Below are positions 8,596-17,533 of a DNA stretch of 21,582 nucleotides, piece after piece (the first letter of the stretch is position 1; each line of letters begins with the position of its first letter). The DNA is from Halieaceae bacterium UBA4438 (GTDB taxonomy: Bacteria; Pseudomonadota; Gammaproteobacteria; Pseudomonadales; Halieaceae), in NCBI GenBank assembly GCA_002390485.1, contig DGPO01000003.1, forward strand, positions 10,716 to 32,297, in the 5' to 3' direction. Below the pieces are notes generated by a model. The model made no database searches and had not been told where the DNA came from. It saw only the letters and a list, made by a program, of their open reading frames with translations. Made by a program: the position numbers and the translations under genes.

Positions 8596-9798
8596 ATGAA
8601 TCAGCAGTTTCAACGTATTGAGCGTCTTCCACCTTACGTCTTTAACATCATCGGTGAACTGAAGCAGGCGGCGCGTGCTAGAGGCGAGGACATCATCGAT
8701 TTTGGCATGGGTAATCCAGACCAGCCGACGCCTGAGCATATTGTTGATAAGCTCAAAGAAACCGTTGATCGTGGTGACACACACCGTTATTCCCAGTCGA
8801 AGGGTATACCGCGGTTAAGACAGGCGATTTGTAACTGGTACGCCTCGCGCTATGACGTCGAGCTTGATCCTGCGAGCGAAGCTATTGTGACGCTGGGTTC
8901 TAAGGAGGGTCTTGCGCACCTTGCACTGGCGACCACGGGTGTCGGCGATGCGATTTTAGTGCCTAACCCGTCTTATCCGATTCACCCCTATGGCTTTGTC
9001 ATCTCAGGCGCTGACCTTCGTCATGTGCCGATGACTGAAGACGGAGACTTCTTTGCTGAATTGGACAAAGCGATTCGCACGAGTTATCCAAAGCCAAAAA
9101 TGTTGGTGCTTAATTTTCCTTCGAATCCAACGGGCGATTGTGTTGATTTGGCGTTCTTTGAAAAGGTTGTTGCGATAGCCCGTGAGCACAATATTTGGGT
9201 GGTGCATGATCTTGCATACGCCGATTTGGTTTTCGATGGGTACAAAGCGCCGAGTATTCTTCAGGTGCCGGGCGCGCGCGACGTGGCGGTGGAGTTTTTT
9301 ACACTTTCAAAGAGCTACAACATGCCTGGTTGGCGGGTTGGGTTTTGTTGCGGTAACACGGAACTCATTGCTGCGTTAACGCGGATTAAATCTTATCTGG
9401 ATTACGGGATATTCACGCCTGTGCAGGTCGCCGCCATCACGGCACTCGAGTCTGATCAAACCTGTGTCGAAGAAATCCGTCAAATGTATAAGGAACGTCG
9501 CGACGTACTCTGTGGCGGGCTGAACAAGGCGGGCTGGGCGGTAACGCCGCCGAAGGCGACCATGTTTGTCTGGGCTAAAATCCCCGCACCCTTTGATCAA
9601 ATGGGATCCCTTGAGTTCAGTAAGCTGCTCCTTAAAGACGCCAGTGTTGCGGTGTCACCGGGGATTGGTTTTGGCGAATACGGTGAGGGGTATGTTCGTT
9701 TTGGGCTCATTGAAAACGAGCATCGAACCCGTCAGGCCCTGCGGGGTATCAAAAAAGTATTAAGAGCTGGGCTACCCAGTGACTGGAACGCGCAATGA
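8596..9798 (+). CDS. alaC: Alanine transaminase, AlaC type (class I/II aminotransferase)
   Basis: A PLP-dependent aminotransferase of 400 aa, collinear with E. coli AlaC/YfdZ, which makes alanine from pyruvate and glutamate. Matches include [17 protein letters not shown] at the N-terminus, [50 protein letters not shown] and [17 protein letters not shown], where K239 forms the Schiff base. The last part, [21 protein letters not shown], holds the substrate-carboxylate Arg. The start is ATG with AAGGGA nine bases upstream. It overlaps hom by four bases (ATGA), suggesting coordinated expression with homoserine and threonine synthesis. The exact substrate could differ (for example another neutral 2-oxo acid), since it sits in a different operon from E. 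coli alaC. Confidence 0.92.
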   Translation: MNQQFQRIERLPPYVFNIIGELKQAARARGEDIIDFGMGNPDQPTPEHIVDKLKETVDRGDTHRYSQSKGIPRLRQAICNWYASRYDVELDPASEAIVTLGSKEGLAHLALATTGVGDAILVPNPSYPIHPYGFVISGADLRHVPMTEDGDFFAELDKAIRTSYPKPKMLVLNFPSNPTGDCVDLAFFEKVVAIAREHNIWVVHDLAYADLVFDGYKAPSILQVPGARDVAVEFFTLSKSYNMPGWRVGFCCGNTELIAALTRIKSYLDYGIFTPVQVAAITALESDQTCVEEIRQMYKERRDVLCGGLNKAGWAVTPPKATMFVWAKIPAPFDQMGSLEFSKLLLKDASVAVSPGIGFGEYGEGYVRFGLIENEHRTRQALRGIKKVLRAGLPSDWNAQ

Positions 9799-11102
9799 CA
9801 CAAAAAACGATAAACGTAGGGATTTGTGGCCTAGGAACTGTGGCTCAGGGGCTTCTTGCGCTGCTGGCGGAGGCTAATGAGGTCCTCGAGGCGCGCGTGG
9901 GTGGTGCGATAAAGGTCGTGCACGTTGCCACTCGCACAGCGAAACCGAACGTCGACGTGTTGGGCGCTTATGAGTCGCGCGACGTCTTTGATGTGGCTCG
10001 CAATCCAGACGTGGATATTTTGGTCGAGCTCATTGGTGGAACCACTGTGGCACGCGAGTTGGTACGGGAGGCGCTTAACCAGGGTAAACACGTGGTCACG
10101 GCCAACAAGGCACTGCTCGCTGATTATGGTGATGAGTTATTTGAGTTGGCGCAAGCCCAGGGAAAGGCACTTTATTTTGAGGCGGCAGTCGCGGGTGGCA
10201 TTCCCATTATTGAGGCCGTGCGAGCAAGTCTGGCGGCGAACCACATTACCGGACTGGCGGGGATCATTAACGGCACTGGCAATTTTATCCTGACCGAAAT
10301 GGCGGCGAAGGGGAGGGAGTTTGCCGATGTTCTCGAAGAGGCTCAGCGACTGGGTTACGCAGAGGCTGACCCGTCGTTTGATGTCGACGGCACAGACGCG
10401 GCACAAAAACTCGTGCTATTGGCCGCACTGGCCTTTGGCGCACAGATCGATGCGCAAGCGCCCTTCAAGCAAGGCGTTGACAGCGTCTCGCCGCTCGATC
10501 TCGAATACGCGCTCGAGTTGGGGTACCGAATTAAGCATCTGGGCATTGCTAAACGTGATGGCGAGTCGTTGCAACTTCGTGTGCACCCGACACTGATTCC
10601 AAAGACAAAGGCGCTCGCGCAGGTTGACGGTGTTTTAAATGCTGTAATGATTAACGCATCGGGTGTCGGTGAGCTATTGCTGGTGGGCCCTGGTGCGGGC
10701 TCTCGACCCACTGCGAGTGCTGTGTCTGCTGATATTGTAGCGATTGCGCGCGCAATGGCGTCAGATGGGCAACCACAGATCAACGCGTTGGGTGTCCCGG
10801 TCGAAAACCTAACGGACATGACGATTACTAATATCGGCGATGTCTCATCAGCATGGTATCTGCGGCTTGAGGCCGAGGATAAACCGGGCGTGATGGCGTC
10901 GATTACGCAACGTTTGAGTGAGCACGGTATCGGTATCGAGTCACTGATACAAAAGCCGGAATCAGCGAAGCTCTCGAGGGTGCCGGTGATTATTCTTACT
11001 GACGAGGCATCGACTCAGAGCGTCGTTGAGGCGGTTGCTGCAATAGAAGCGCTAGCGACGGTTGAGGGGCCTGTGACAAGCCTCCGCGTCGAAAACTTTT
11101 GA
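9795..11102 (+). CDS. hom: Homoserine dehydrogenase
   Basis: Reduces aspartate-semialdehyde to homoserine, the branch point to threonine and methionine. It is the monofunctional 435-aa type, without a fused aspartokinase. It has an N-terminal Rossmann fold ([13 protein letters not shown]), the [12 protein letters not shown] segment, a catalytic domain with [11 protein letters not shown] and the [19 protein letters not shown] stretch carrying active-site Asp and Lys residues, and a C-terminal ACT domain (about 350-430, [33 protein letters not shown]). The ACT domain is likely to mediate threonine feedback inhibition. It overlaps alaC by 4 bases and thrC follows after 21 bases. The order hom-thrC after dsbC is the Pseudomonas arrangement. 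Confidence 0.97.
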   Translation: MTQKTINVGICGLGTVAQGLLALLAEANEVLEARVGGAIKVVHVATRTAKPNVDVLGAYESRDVFDVARNPDVDILVELIGGTTVARELVREALNQGKHVVTANKALLADYGDELFELAQAQGKALYFEAAVAGGIPIIEAVRASLAANHITGLAGIINGTGNFILTEMAAKGREFADVLEEAQRLGYAEADPSFDVDGTDAAQKLVLLAALAFGAQIDAQAPFKQGVDSVSPLDLEYALELGYRIKHLGIAKRDGESLQLRVHPTLIPKTKALAQVDGVLNAVMINASGVGELLLVGPGAGSRPTASAVSADIVAIARAMASDGQPQINALGVPVENLTDMTITNIGDVSSAWYLRLEAEDKPGVMASITQRLSEHGIGIESLIQKPESAKLSRVPVIILTDEASTQSVVEAVAAIEALATVEGPVTSLRVENF

Positions 11103-11123
11103 TTCCAAAGGACTGATCAAACT

Positions 11124-12527
11124 ATGTCGATTCGCTACGTGAGCACTCGCGGCAACGGGCCCGAGCTCAATTTTGAAGACGTACTGTTGGCGGGACTGGC
11201 CTCCGATGGTGGCCTTTATGTGCCAACATCGCTGCCTCACTTTAGCAAAGAAGATTTGCTTGCGATGCGCGAGATGTCCTACGCGGAACTGGCGTACGAG
11301 ATCGTCGCGCCGTTCGTTGGACCGTGTATTGCCGAGTCCGATTTACGGGCAATTCTCAATGACACCTATGCCGAGTTTCGTCACCCAGCGGTGGCGCCCC
11401 TAGTGCAACTTGAAGATAACCAGTGGGTTCTAGAGCTGTTTCAAGGACCAACGCTTGCGTTTAAGGACTTTGCACTGCAGCTGTTGGGGCGGTTGCTCGA
11501 CCATGTGTTGGATCGGCGAGGCGAAAAAGTTGTCATTATGGGGGCGACCTCGGGTGACACGGGCAGCGCTGCGATTGAGGGATGCAAGCGGTGCGATAAC
11601 ATTGACATGTTTATCTTGCATCCACACGAGCGTGTTTCAGACGTTCAGCGTCGTCAGATGACGACTGTCATTGCGCCCAATATTCACAATATCGCCGTTC
11701 AGGGTAATTTCGACGACTGCCAAGCCATGGTCAAAGCGAGTTTTGTTGCCGAGCCCTTTTTGCCCGACGGCCGTCGGTTGGTCGCCGTGAACTCTATTAA
11801 CTGGGCTCGAATCATGGCCCAGATTGTCTATTACTTTTACTCAGCGCTCGCGCTTGAGCGCATTGAGGCACCGATCAGCTTTTCGGTGCCTACGGGAAAC
11901 TTCGGTGATATTTTCGCAGGTTATCTGGCGAAACAAATGGGGTTGCCTGTCGAGAAGTTGGTTATTGCGACCAATCGCAACGACGTGTTGCATCGAGTCC
12001 TGACCCAAGGCACTTATTCGAGGTTGTTACTCGAGCCTTCGTTGTCGCCGAGTATGGACATTACAGTCTCTTCCAATTTTGAGCGCTTGCTCTTTGATCT
12101 AGCAGGTCGCGATGGGGCCGTGTTAAGTCGATGGATGGATGAATTTTCAAATGGTGATTTGACACTGTCTGAGCCGGTCCTGGCCCAAGCAAAGAGCCTG
12201 TTCGATAGCCACCGATGCTCTGATGAGGAGACCTGTGAAGAGATTGCAAACGTTTGGGAAAATAACAGCTATCTGGTGGATCCTCACACCGCGATTGGCA
12301 CCAAGGCTGCACGCGCCTGTCAGGGAGACAGCTCAGCGATCATGGTGACGCTAGCGACGGCGCATCCAGCAAAATTCCCAGCTTCGATAGAGGCCTCTGG
12401 CATTGGTGTAACAGCCGACCTTCCGCCTCACTTAGCCGATCTTTTCGAGCGGGTTGAGACCTACGAAGTGTTACCCAATGATCTCGCCGACGTTCAGCGA
12501 TATATGGCGGAGAACTGTCGCGCCTGA
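11124..12527 (+). CDS. thrC: Threonine synthase
   Basis: A PLP enzyme converting O-phosphohomoserine to threonine. At 467 aa it belongs to the longer ThrC class (Pseudomonas type, about 469) rather than the shorter E. coli protein (428). The sequence shows the N-terminal MSIRYVSTRGNGPELNFEDVLLAGLASDGGLYVP, the PLP lysine K114 in GPTLAFKDFALQLLG, the phosphate-binding GATSGDTGSAAIEG loop, VAVNSINWARIMAQIVYYF, and FSVPTGNFGDIFAGYLAKQMG. The start is ATG with AAAGGA about 12 bases upstream. The stop and the recJ start share one base (TGATG), so recJ translation is probably coupled to thrC. Confidence 0.97.
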   Translation: MSIRYVSTRGNGPELNFEDVLLAGLASDGGLYVPTSLPHFSKEDLLAMREMSYAELAYEIVAPFVGPCIAESDLRAILNDTYAEFRHPAVAPLVQLEDNQWVLELFQGPTLAFKDFALQLLGRLLDHVLDRRGEKVVIMGATSGDTGSAAIEGCKRCDNIDMFILHPHERVSDVQRRQMTTVIAPNIHNIAVQGNFDDCQAMVKASFVAEPFLPDGRRLVAVNSINWARIMAQIVYYFYSALALERIEAPISFSVPTGNFGDIFAGYLAKQMGLPVEKLVIATNRNDVLHRVLTQGTYSRLLLEPSLSPSMDITVSSNFERLLFDLAGRDGAVLSRWMDEFSNGDLTLSEPVLAQAKSLFDSHRCSDEETCEEIANVWENNSYLVDPHTAIGTKAARACQGDSSAIMVTLATAHPAKFPASIEASGIGVTADLPPHLADLFERVETYEVLPNDLADVQRYMAENCRA

Positions 12528-14260
12528 TGTCCCATACCGTAACCCAAAGAACGGGTGTTATTTCGTCAGAGTTAGACGCCGCGCCATTGCCTCGTGCTCT
12601 CAAGCAAATTTATGCCAATCGCGGCGTTGATCGGCTGGATGACATTACCCTCCCGCTGAGTCAGCTAGCGCCACCCTCGGCACTCAAAGGCGCTCAGGCC
12701 GCTGCTGAAATGCTCGCCGACGCGATCGAGTTTCATGCCAGTGTCGTCATCGTCGGAGACTTTGATGCTGACGGGGCGACGAGCTGCGCGCTGGCGGTGT
12801 CTCTGCTCAAGCAAATGGGTTTGGAGGAGGTGACCTATTTGGTGCCTAATCGCTTTGAGTTTGGCTACGGGCTGACACCTGAAATCGTCGGGATTGCGGC
12901 ACAGTACCAGCCCGATGTGTTAGTCACGGTCGACAACGGAATCGCGAGTATTGACGGGGTAATGGCCGCCCAAATGCTGGGCATGAGCGTCATCATTACA
13001 GACCATCATTTACCTGGGGACACCCTGCCCGAGGCAGATATTATTGTGAACCCTAATCAGCCGGGTTGTACGTTCCCAAGCAAAGCGCTCGCAGGTGTGG
13101 GGGTTATGTTTTACGTACTGACAGCTTTGCGCGCTGAGCTCCGCCAGCGAGGTTGGTTTGAGTCGATGGGTATCGATATCCCCAACTTGGCTGATGCACT
13201 TGATTTAGTGGCGCTAGGCACGGTCGCAGACGTCGTACCGCTGGACAAGAACAACCGTACCTTGGTGGCAGCGGGGTTGGCGCGCATGCGCAGTGGGCGT
13301 GCGCGTCCCGGCATAGAGGCGCTTTTTGAGGTCGCGGGTCGTGATATTAGTCAGGTGTCCTCAACCGACCTTGGATTTGTTGCCGGCCCTCGACTTAACG
13401 CGGCAGGTCGATTAGACGACATGTCTGTGGGTATCGAGTGTTTGCTGGCCGAATCGTCGGCGTCAGCGCGGACATTGGCCACACAGCTAAATGACTTCAA
13501 TAAAGAGCGAAAAGAAATAGAGCGCACAATGCAGACGGATGCTATGGCGCTTCTGGAAAAGGGTGATCTGTCGGTTGGTAATGAAGACTTTGCGTTGTCG
13601 CTGTTTCGCGAAGACTGGCACCAGGGTGTTGTGGGTATTTTGGCATCAAGGGTCCGTGAACGTTTCCACAGACCGACGATCGTTTTTGCTCAGTCGGGCG
13701 ACGGCGAGCTGAAAGGCTCGGGCCGCTCTATTCCCGGTGTTCACTTACGAGACGCGCTTGACCGTGTGGCAACATCAACACCGGGCTTAATCACCAAGTT
13801 TGGCGGTCATGCGATGGCAGCGGGTCTGAGCCTCTCACAAGACGACCTGCCACGGTTTAGAGAGGCCTTCAATCGCGTCGTCGCGCAAGCGCTAAAGGGG
13901 AGCCTGCCCGATCAAGTGACGGTGACCGATGGCCAGCTACCCCAGTCAGACCTGACGCTCGCACTTGCCGAGGCACTTGAGTCCGGTGGGCCTTGGGGAC
14001 AGGCGTTTGAAGCGCCGTCTTTTGAGGGCGTATTTACTATTTCTGATATGCGTGTGGTGGGTGAGAAACATTTAAAGTTTAGGTTGATCACTGAAGCTGG
14101 GTTGATCGACGCCATCGCGTTCAATGCGGAGGTAGAAACGTGGACTCGAGATACGCCAAAGGCGCTGCGCTGTGTGTATCGACCTTGTGTGAATGAGTAT
14201 CGCGGCGACCGACGGTTACAGCTTCAGATAGAGGCGTTGTGGCCCCAAGCCTCGGGCTGA
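12527..14260 (+). CDS. recJ: Single-stranded-DNA-specific exonuclease RecJ
   Basis: A 5'-3' single-strand DNA exonuclease used in RecFOR recombination, mismatch repair and base excision repair. The 577 aa (E. coli 577) hold the DHH phosphoesterase motifs in order: VGDFDADGATS (78-82), VTVDNGIAS, IITDHHLPGD (DHH at 159-161), VALGTVADVVPL, and the DHHA1 motif FGGHAMAAGLS. A C-terminal OB-like domain follows. Motif I has Phe (DFDADG) where Tyr is usual, a conservative change. The start ATG overlaps the thrC stop by one base. It is placed between thrC and prfB, matching the recJ-prfB-lysS order of E. coli. Confidence 0.97.
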   Translation: MSHTVTQRTGVISSELDAAPLPRALKQIYANRGVDRLDDITLPLSQLAPPSALKGAQAAAEMLADAIEFHASVVIVGDFDADGATSCALAVSLLKQMGLEEVTYLVPNRFEFGYGLTPEIVGIAAQYQPDVLVTVDNGIASIDGVMAAQMLGMSVIITDHHLPGDTLPEADIIVNPNQPGCTFPSKALAGVGVMFYVLTALRAELRQRGWFESMGIDIPNLADALDLVALGTVADVVPLDKNNRTLVAAGLARMRSGRARPGIEALFEVAGRDISQVSSTDLGFVAGPRLNAAGRLDDMSVGIECLLAESSASARTLATQLNDFNKERKEIERTMQTDAMALLEKGDLSVGNEDFALSLFREDWHQGVVGILASRVRERFHRPTIVFAQSGDGELKGSGRSIPGVHLRDALDRVATSTPGLITKFGGHAMAAGLSLSQDDLPRFREAFNRVVAQALKGSLPDQVTVTDGQLPQSDLTLALAEALESGGPWGQAFEAPSFEGVFTISDMRVVGEKHLKFRLITEAGLIDAIAFNAEVETWTRDTPKALRCVYRPCVNEYRGDRRLQLQIEALWPQASG

Positions 14261-14264
14261 TTTT

Positions 14265-14294
14265 CTGGAACAAAGGTTCGCGCTCGGCTACACT
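14265..14294 (+). promoter_or_regulatory. Candidate prfB promoter
   Basis: The 64-base recJ-prfB gap contains TACACT at 14289-14294 as a possible -10 and CTGGAA at 14265-14270 as a weak -35 with 18-base spacing. Transcription would start about 24 bases before the GTG. The match is modest and read-through from recJ is also possible. Confidence 0.35.
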
Positions 14295-14324
14295 CTGCGC
14301 CGCGTAACATGACCGGGATTGAAC

Positions 14325-15420
14325 GTGGAAATCGCTCCTCTGATTAATCAGTTAAAAGATATTCGCGCACGAACAGATGTGCTTCGGGGGTATCTTTGAC
14401 TTCGCTACCAAGAAAGAGCGACTCGCCGAGGTAGAGCTCGAGCTCGCCGAGCCCAGTGTTTGGGATGACCCCGACCGTGCACAAAGTTTAGGTCGGGAGC
14501 GCGCTTCCTTGGAGCTGGTCGTTCACACGATAGAGAGTCTCGAGTCGGGTCACGAAGACGGCGAGGCCTTGCTTGAAATGGCGCAGGCTGAAGATGATCA
14601 GGAAACTGCTGATGAAGTAGGTAATGACATTGAAAAGCTCCTCGCCCAACTCGAGACGCTTGAATTCCGGCGTATGTTTGCGGGTGAAATGGACCCCAAC
14701 AATGCGTTTCTTGATGTTCAGGCAGGCTCAGGCGGCACTGAAGCGCAAGACTGGGCCGAAATGCTACTCCGAATGTACTTGCGGTGGGGTGAAAGCAAAG
14801 GCTTTAAGGCCAGACTCACGGAAGTCTCTGCGGGAGACGTGGCTGGAATTAAGAGCGCAACGGTCCAGTTTGAGGGTGAATATGCCTTCGGGTGGTTGCG
14901 AACTGAGACCGGTGTGCATCGTCTGGTGCGCAAGTCGCCATTTGACAGTGGTGGCCGCAGACACACGTCGTTCTCGTCCGTGTTTGTGTCTCCAGAAATC
15001 GATGACAATATCGACATTGATATTAATCCCGCCGATTTGCGCATCGATACGTATCGCTCGTCGGGTGCGGGCGGGCAGCATGTTAATACCACGGATTCCG
15101 CTGTTCGTATTACTCACGAGCCCTCTGGCATTGTGACGAGCTGTCAGACGGAGCGGTCACAGCACCAAAACAAAGACAGCGCGATGAAACAGCTCAGAGC
15201 GAAGCTCTACGAGATGGAGATGCTAAAGCGCAGCGCTGAGAAGCAAGCGATGGAAGACAGCAAGGCCGATATTGGCTGGGGTAGTCAAATTCGCTCGTAC
15301 GTATTGGATGATTCGCGAATCAAAGATTTGCGCACGGGTGTTGAAAATCGAAACACGCAAGCCGTTTTAGACGGCGCGCTCGACCCCTTTATTGAGGCCT
15401 CGTTGAAAAAAGGCCTATAG
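14325..15420 (+). CDS. prfB: Peptide chain release factor RF2, with programmed +1 frameshift
   Basis: RF2 terminates translation at UGA and UAA. The protein is encoded in two frames. Codons 1-24 run from GTG at 14325, with GGGA six bases upstream, to CTT at 14394-14396; an in-frame TGA follows at 14397. Ribosomes slip +1, skipping T14397, and continue with GAC at 14398 to the stop at 15418-15420. This gives 364 aa, against 365 in E. coli. In the joined product the stop-recognition tripeptide SPF is at 204-206 and the catalytic GGQ at 249-251, each one residue off E. coli, which supports the join. Domain 1 is the N-terminal helical region. An open frame from 14377 alone would miss the true N-terminus. 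lysS follows after 13 bases, as in E. coli. Confidence 0.97.
14385..14400 (+). promoter_or_regulatory. prfB programmed frameshift site
   Basis: CGGGGGTATCTTTGAC: an internal Shine-Dalgarno-like G run (14386-14390), a three-base spacer, the slippery CTT, the in-frame UGA and a following C. This is the classical RF2 autoregulatory element. When RF2 is scarce, slow decoding of UGA lets peptidyl-tRNA-Leu slip from CUU to UUU. E. coli reads AGGGGG where this reads CGGGGG, otherwise the core is identical. Confidence 0.97.
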
Positions 15421-15433
15421 GTTAGGACGACTT

Positions 15434-16924
15434 ATGACTGACTCAGTGACCACACCGAACGAAGAAGACAACAAGCTCATTGCTGAGCGTCGGGCGAAAC
15501 TCGCGAAGTTGCGGGCGCTCGGTAACGCATTCCCCAACGACTTTCGACGCTCGGCAATGGCGGGTGATCTACAAAAGACGTATGGACATGAGACCAAAGA
15601 GGCTCTCGCCGAAAAGAACGAATCTTTCGCAGTGGCGGGTCGATTAATCCGCAACCGTGGTTCGTTTCTCTTGATTCAAGACGGTTCGGATACGCTTCAG
15701 CTCTACATAGACCGTAAAGGTCTCTCAGCCGAGATCCTTGAGGCGATAAAGAGCTGGGATCTTGGTGATATCGTGGCATCTTCAGGGGTGCTTTGTAAGA
15801 GCGGAAAGGGCGATTTGTATATCAATATGGAGCGTGCCGACCTGTTAACAAAGGCGTTGCGACCGCTCCCGGATAAGTACCACGGTTTGGCGGATCAAGA
15901 GCTGCGCTACCGACAACGTTATGTCGATTTAATCACGAATCCTGAAGTTCGAGAGACGTTTAAAATTCGTTCTCAGGTGGTTGCCTTTATTCGGTCATTT
16001 TTAGACGGTCACGGATTTATGGAAGTGGAGACTCCGATGCTGCACCCCATTCCCGGTGGGGCAACGGCGAGGCCTTTTGCGACGCACCACAATGCGCTCG
16101 ACATGCCCATGTTTATGCGGATTGCCCCGGAGCTCTACCTCAAGCGACTCACCGTTGGCGGATTTGAAAAAGTCTACGAAATTAACCGTAATTTTCGCAA
16201 CGAAGGATTATCTACGCGCCATAATCCAGAATTTACAATGCTGGAGTTTTACTGGGCCTATGCAGACTATCGTGATGCCATGGATTTGACGGAGCAGCTG
16301 CTTCGAGAGCTCTCAGACGCGGTGCTAGGGACAACAGTCGTCCCTTGCGGGGATGAAACCGTCGACTTTAGTAAGCCCTTTGATCGGTTGACGGTGACGC
16401 AGGCCATATGCGCGCACAACAGCCGTATCACTGAAGACCGTTTGGCCACACGAGCGGCGGCCGTCGAGGTGCTCAGTGAGTTGGGTGTGCAAGCAAAAGA
16501 CAGCTGGGGGCTGGGTCGTATTCATATGGAAATCTTTGAGGAGACTGCGGAACACCAGCTGATTCAGCCGACGTTTATCACGGCATATCCGACTGAGGTT
16601 TCGCCACTGGCGCGCCGCAATGATCACAACCCTGACGTGACTGACCGGTTTGAATTTTTTGTCGGTGGTCGAGAACTTGCTAACGGCTTTAGTGAGCTTA
16701 ACGACGCGGAGGATCAGGCCGAGCGATTCCGGGCTCAAGTGGCAGAGAAGGACGCGGGCGATGACGAGGCCATGCACTACGACCACGACTATATTCGGGC
16801 TTTGGAATACGGCTTGCCCCCAACTGCGGGCGAGGGTATCGGAATCGATCGCCTGGTCATGTTACTGACCAATTCCGCGTCGATACGCGACGTGATCTTA
16901 TTCCCTCACATGCGTCCTGAGTGA
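15434..16924 (+). CDS. lysS: Lysyl-tRNA synthetase, class II
   Basis: Charges tRNA-Lys with lysine. The 496 aa (E. coli LysS 505) contain an N-terminal anticodon-binding OB fold (about 60-150, [26 protein letters not shown]) and a class II catalytic core. Motif 1 lies around [22 protein letters not shown], motif 2 is [21 protein letters not shown], and motif 3 is [28 protein letters not shown]. Lysine-binding segments PGGATARPF and [13 protein letters not shown] are present. The start is ATG with AGGA eight bases upstream, 13 bases after prfB. No terminator is visible after the stop. Confidence 0.98.
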   Translation: MTDSVTTPNEEDNKLIAERRAKLAKLRALGNAFPNDFRRSAMAGDLQKTYGHETKEALAEKNESFAVAGRLIRNRGSFLLIQDGSDTLQLYIDRKGLSAEILEAIKSWDLGDIVASSGVLCKSGKGDLYINMERADLLTKALRPLPDKYHGLADQELRYRQRYVDLITNPEVRETFKIRSQVVAFIRSFLDGHGFMEVETPMLHPIPGGATARPFATHHNALDMPMFMRIAPELYLKRLTVGGFEKVYEINRNFRNEGLSTRHNPEFTMLEFYWAYADYRDAMDLTEQLLRELSDAVLGTTVVPCGDETVDFSKPFDRLTVTQAICAHNSRITEDRLATRAAAVEVLSELGVQAKDSWGLGRIHMEIFEETAEHQLIQPTFITAYPTEVSPLARRNDHNPDVTDRFEFFVGGRELANGFSELNDAEDQAERFRAQVAEKDAGDDEAMHYDHDYIRALEYGLPPTAGEGIGIDRLVMLLTNSASIRDVILFPHMRPE

Positions 16925-16951
16925 ATAACTAACGCCGTGCTGTTAAAAGAC

Positions 16952-16960
16952 TGCTATTCT
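16952..16960 (+). promoter_or_regulatory. Candidate extended -10 for the lipoprotein gene
   Basis: TGC followed by TATTCT (16955-16960) resembles an extended -10. A start seven bases downstream would fall on the A of the ATG at 16967, which would make the message leaderless. No Shine-Dalgarno is visible there. No -35 match was found. Weak evidence. Confidence 0.3.
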
Positions 16961-16966
16961 CCGCCA

Positions 16967-17533
16967 ATGAACAGAGTCTCACGGCACATTCGCACCTCAC
17001 TACTGGCACTTCTGACAAGTGGGTTACTCGTAGGTTGTCAGTCGACGCCTGTTTCAAACGCTTCTGTGGTGGCTCCCGCATCAATAATCGAGGCGACCGC
17101 TGAGCAGACACCCGAGCTTAATATCCCAGAGTCGGTGTTAGATGCTGACTGCAATTGCGCTGACCTGGTGGTCACGCCAGAGGAAACCGACTTTGACCGT
17201 GGCGTTCGCGCATTGGCTGCCCGTGACTATCCTCAGGCACTTCGGTATTTTGAATCTCACGCCCAAGGCGGTGCCGTAAGTGCCACGCGAGAAGCCGAAA
17301 TAGGGCTGGCTTTCATCGCTGTTTTAGGTGCGGAGGGCAGCGATCAGTCGAACTCAGAAGCGTTAGACGATAGAGCCGAAATTATGGCTCTGGCCCTCGC
17401 GTTACTGACGCAGCTCGAGAGTCGGGTGTCTCGACTGGATGCGGTCAACTCTAAGCTTGCGAGTGACCTCGAAAAGCGAGAGGCCGTACTTAAGCGGTTG
17501 CGCGAGCTTACACTGGGCCAACTGGAAGACTGA
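16967..17533 (+). CDS. Putative outer-membrane lipoprotein with C-terminal coiled coil
   Basis: A 188-aa protein that I do not recognise with certainty. From the ATG at 16967 it begins with a short basic stretch, a hydrophobic core and a lipobox L21-V-G-C24; Q25 and S26 after the cysteine favour outer-membrane sorting. An upstream GTG at 16937 would bury the signal peptide, so ATG is preferred. A low-complexity linker (about 25-60) contains a Cys-x-Cys pair (DCNC). Residues about 65-110 look like a tetratricopeptide-type helix pair ([24 protein letters not shown]). The C-terminus (about 140-185) is a coiled coil ending [16 protein letters not shown]. That ending and the adjacent histidine kinase recall QseG/YfhG lipoproteins, a weak resemblance. 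Its 3' end overlaps the convergent kinase gene by 26 bases. Confidence 0.75.
   Translation: MNRVSRHIRTSLLALLTSGLLVGCQSTPVSNASVVAPASIIEATAEQTPELNIPESVLDADCNCADLVVTPEETDFDRGVRALAARDYPQALRYFESHAQGGAVSATREAEIGLAFIAVLGAEGSDQSNSEALDDRAEIMALALALLTQLESRVSRLDAVNSKLASDLEKREAVLKRLRELTLGQLED

Noticed and set aside
10355..10819. Long antisense open frame inside hom (154 aa), and similar ones in lysS and prfB
   Set aside because: These are shadows of strongly conserved genes in other frames, with no family-like motifs or ribosome binding sites.
14377..14400. Apparent ATG start of prfB at 14377
   Set aside because: It lies out of the true upstream frame. The GTG at 14325 plus the frameshift gives an N-terminus matching RF2, whereas the 14377 start gives unrelated residues.
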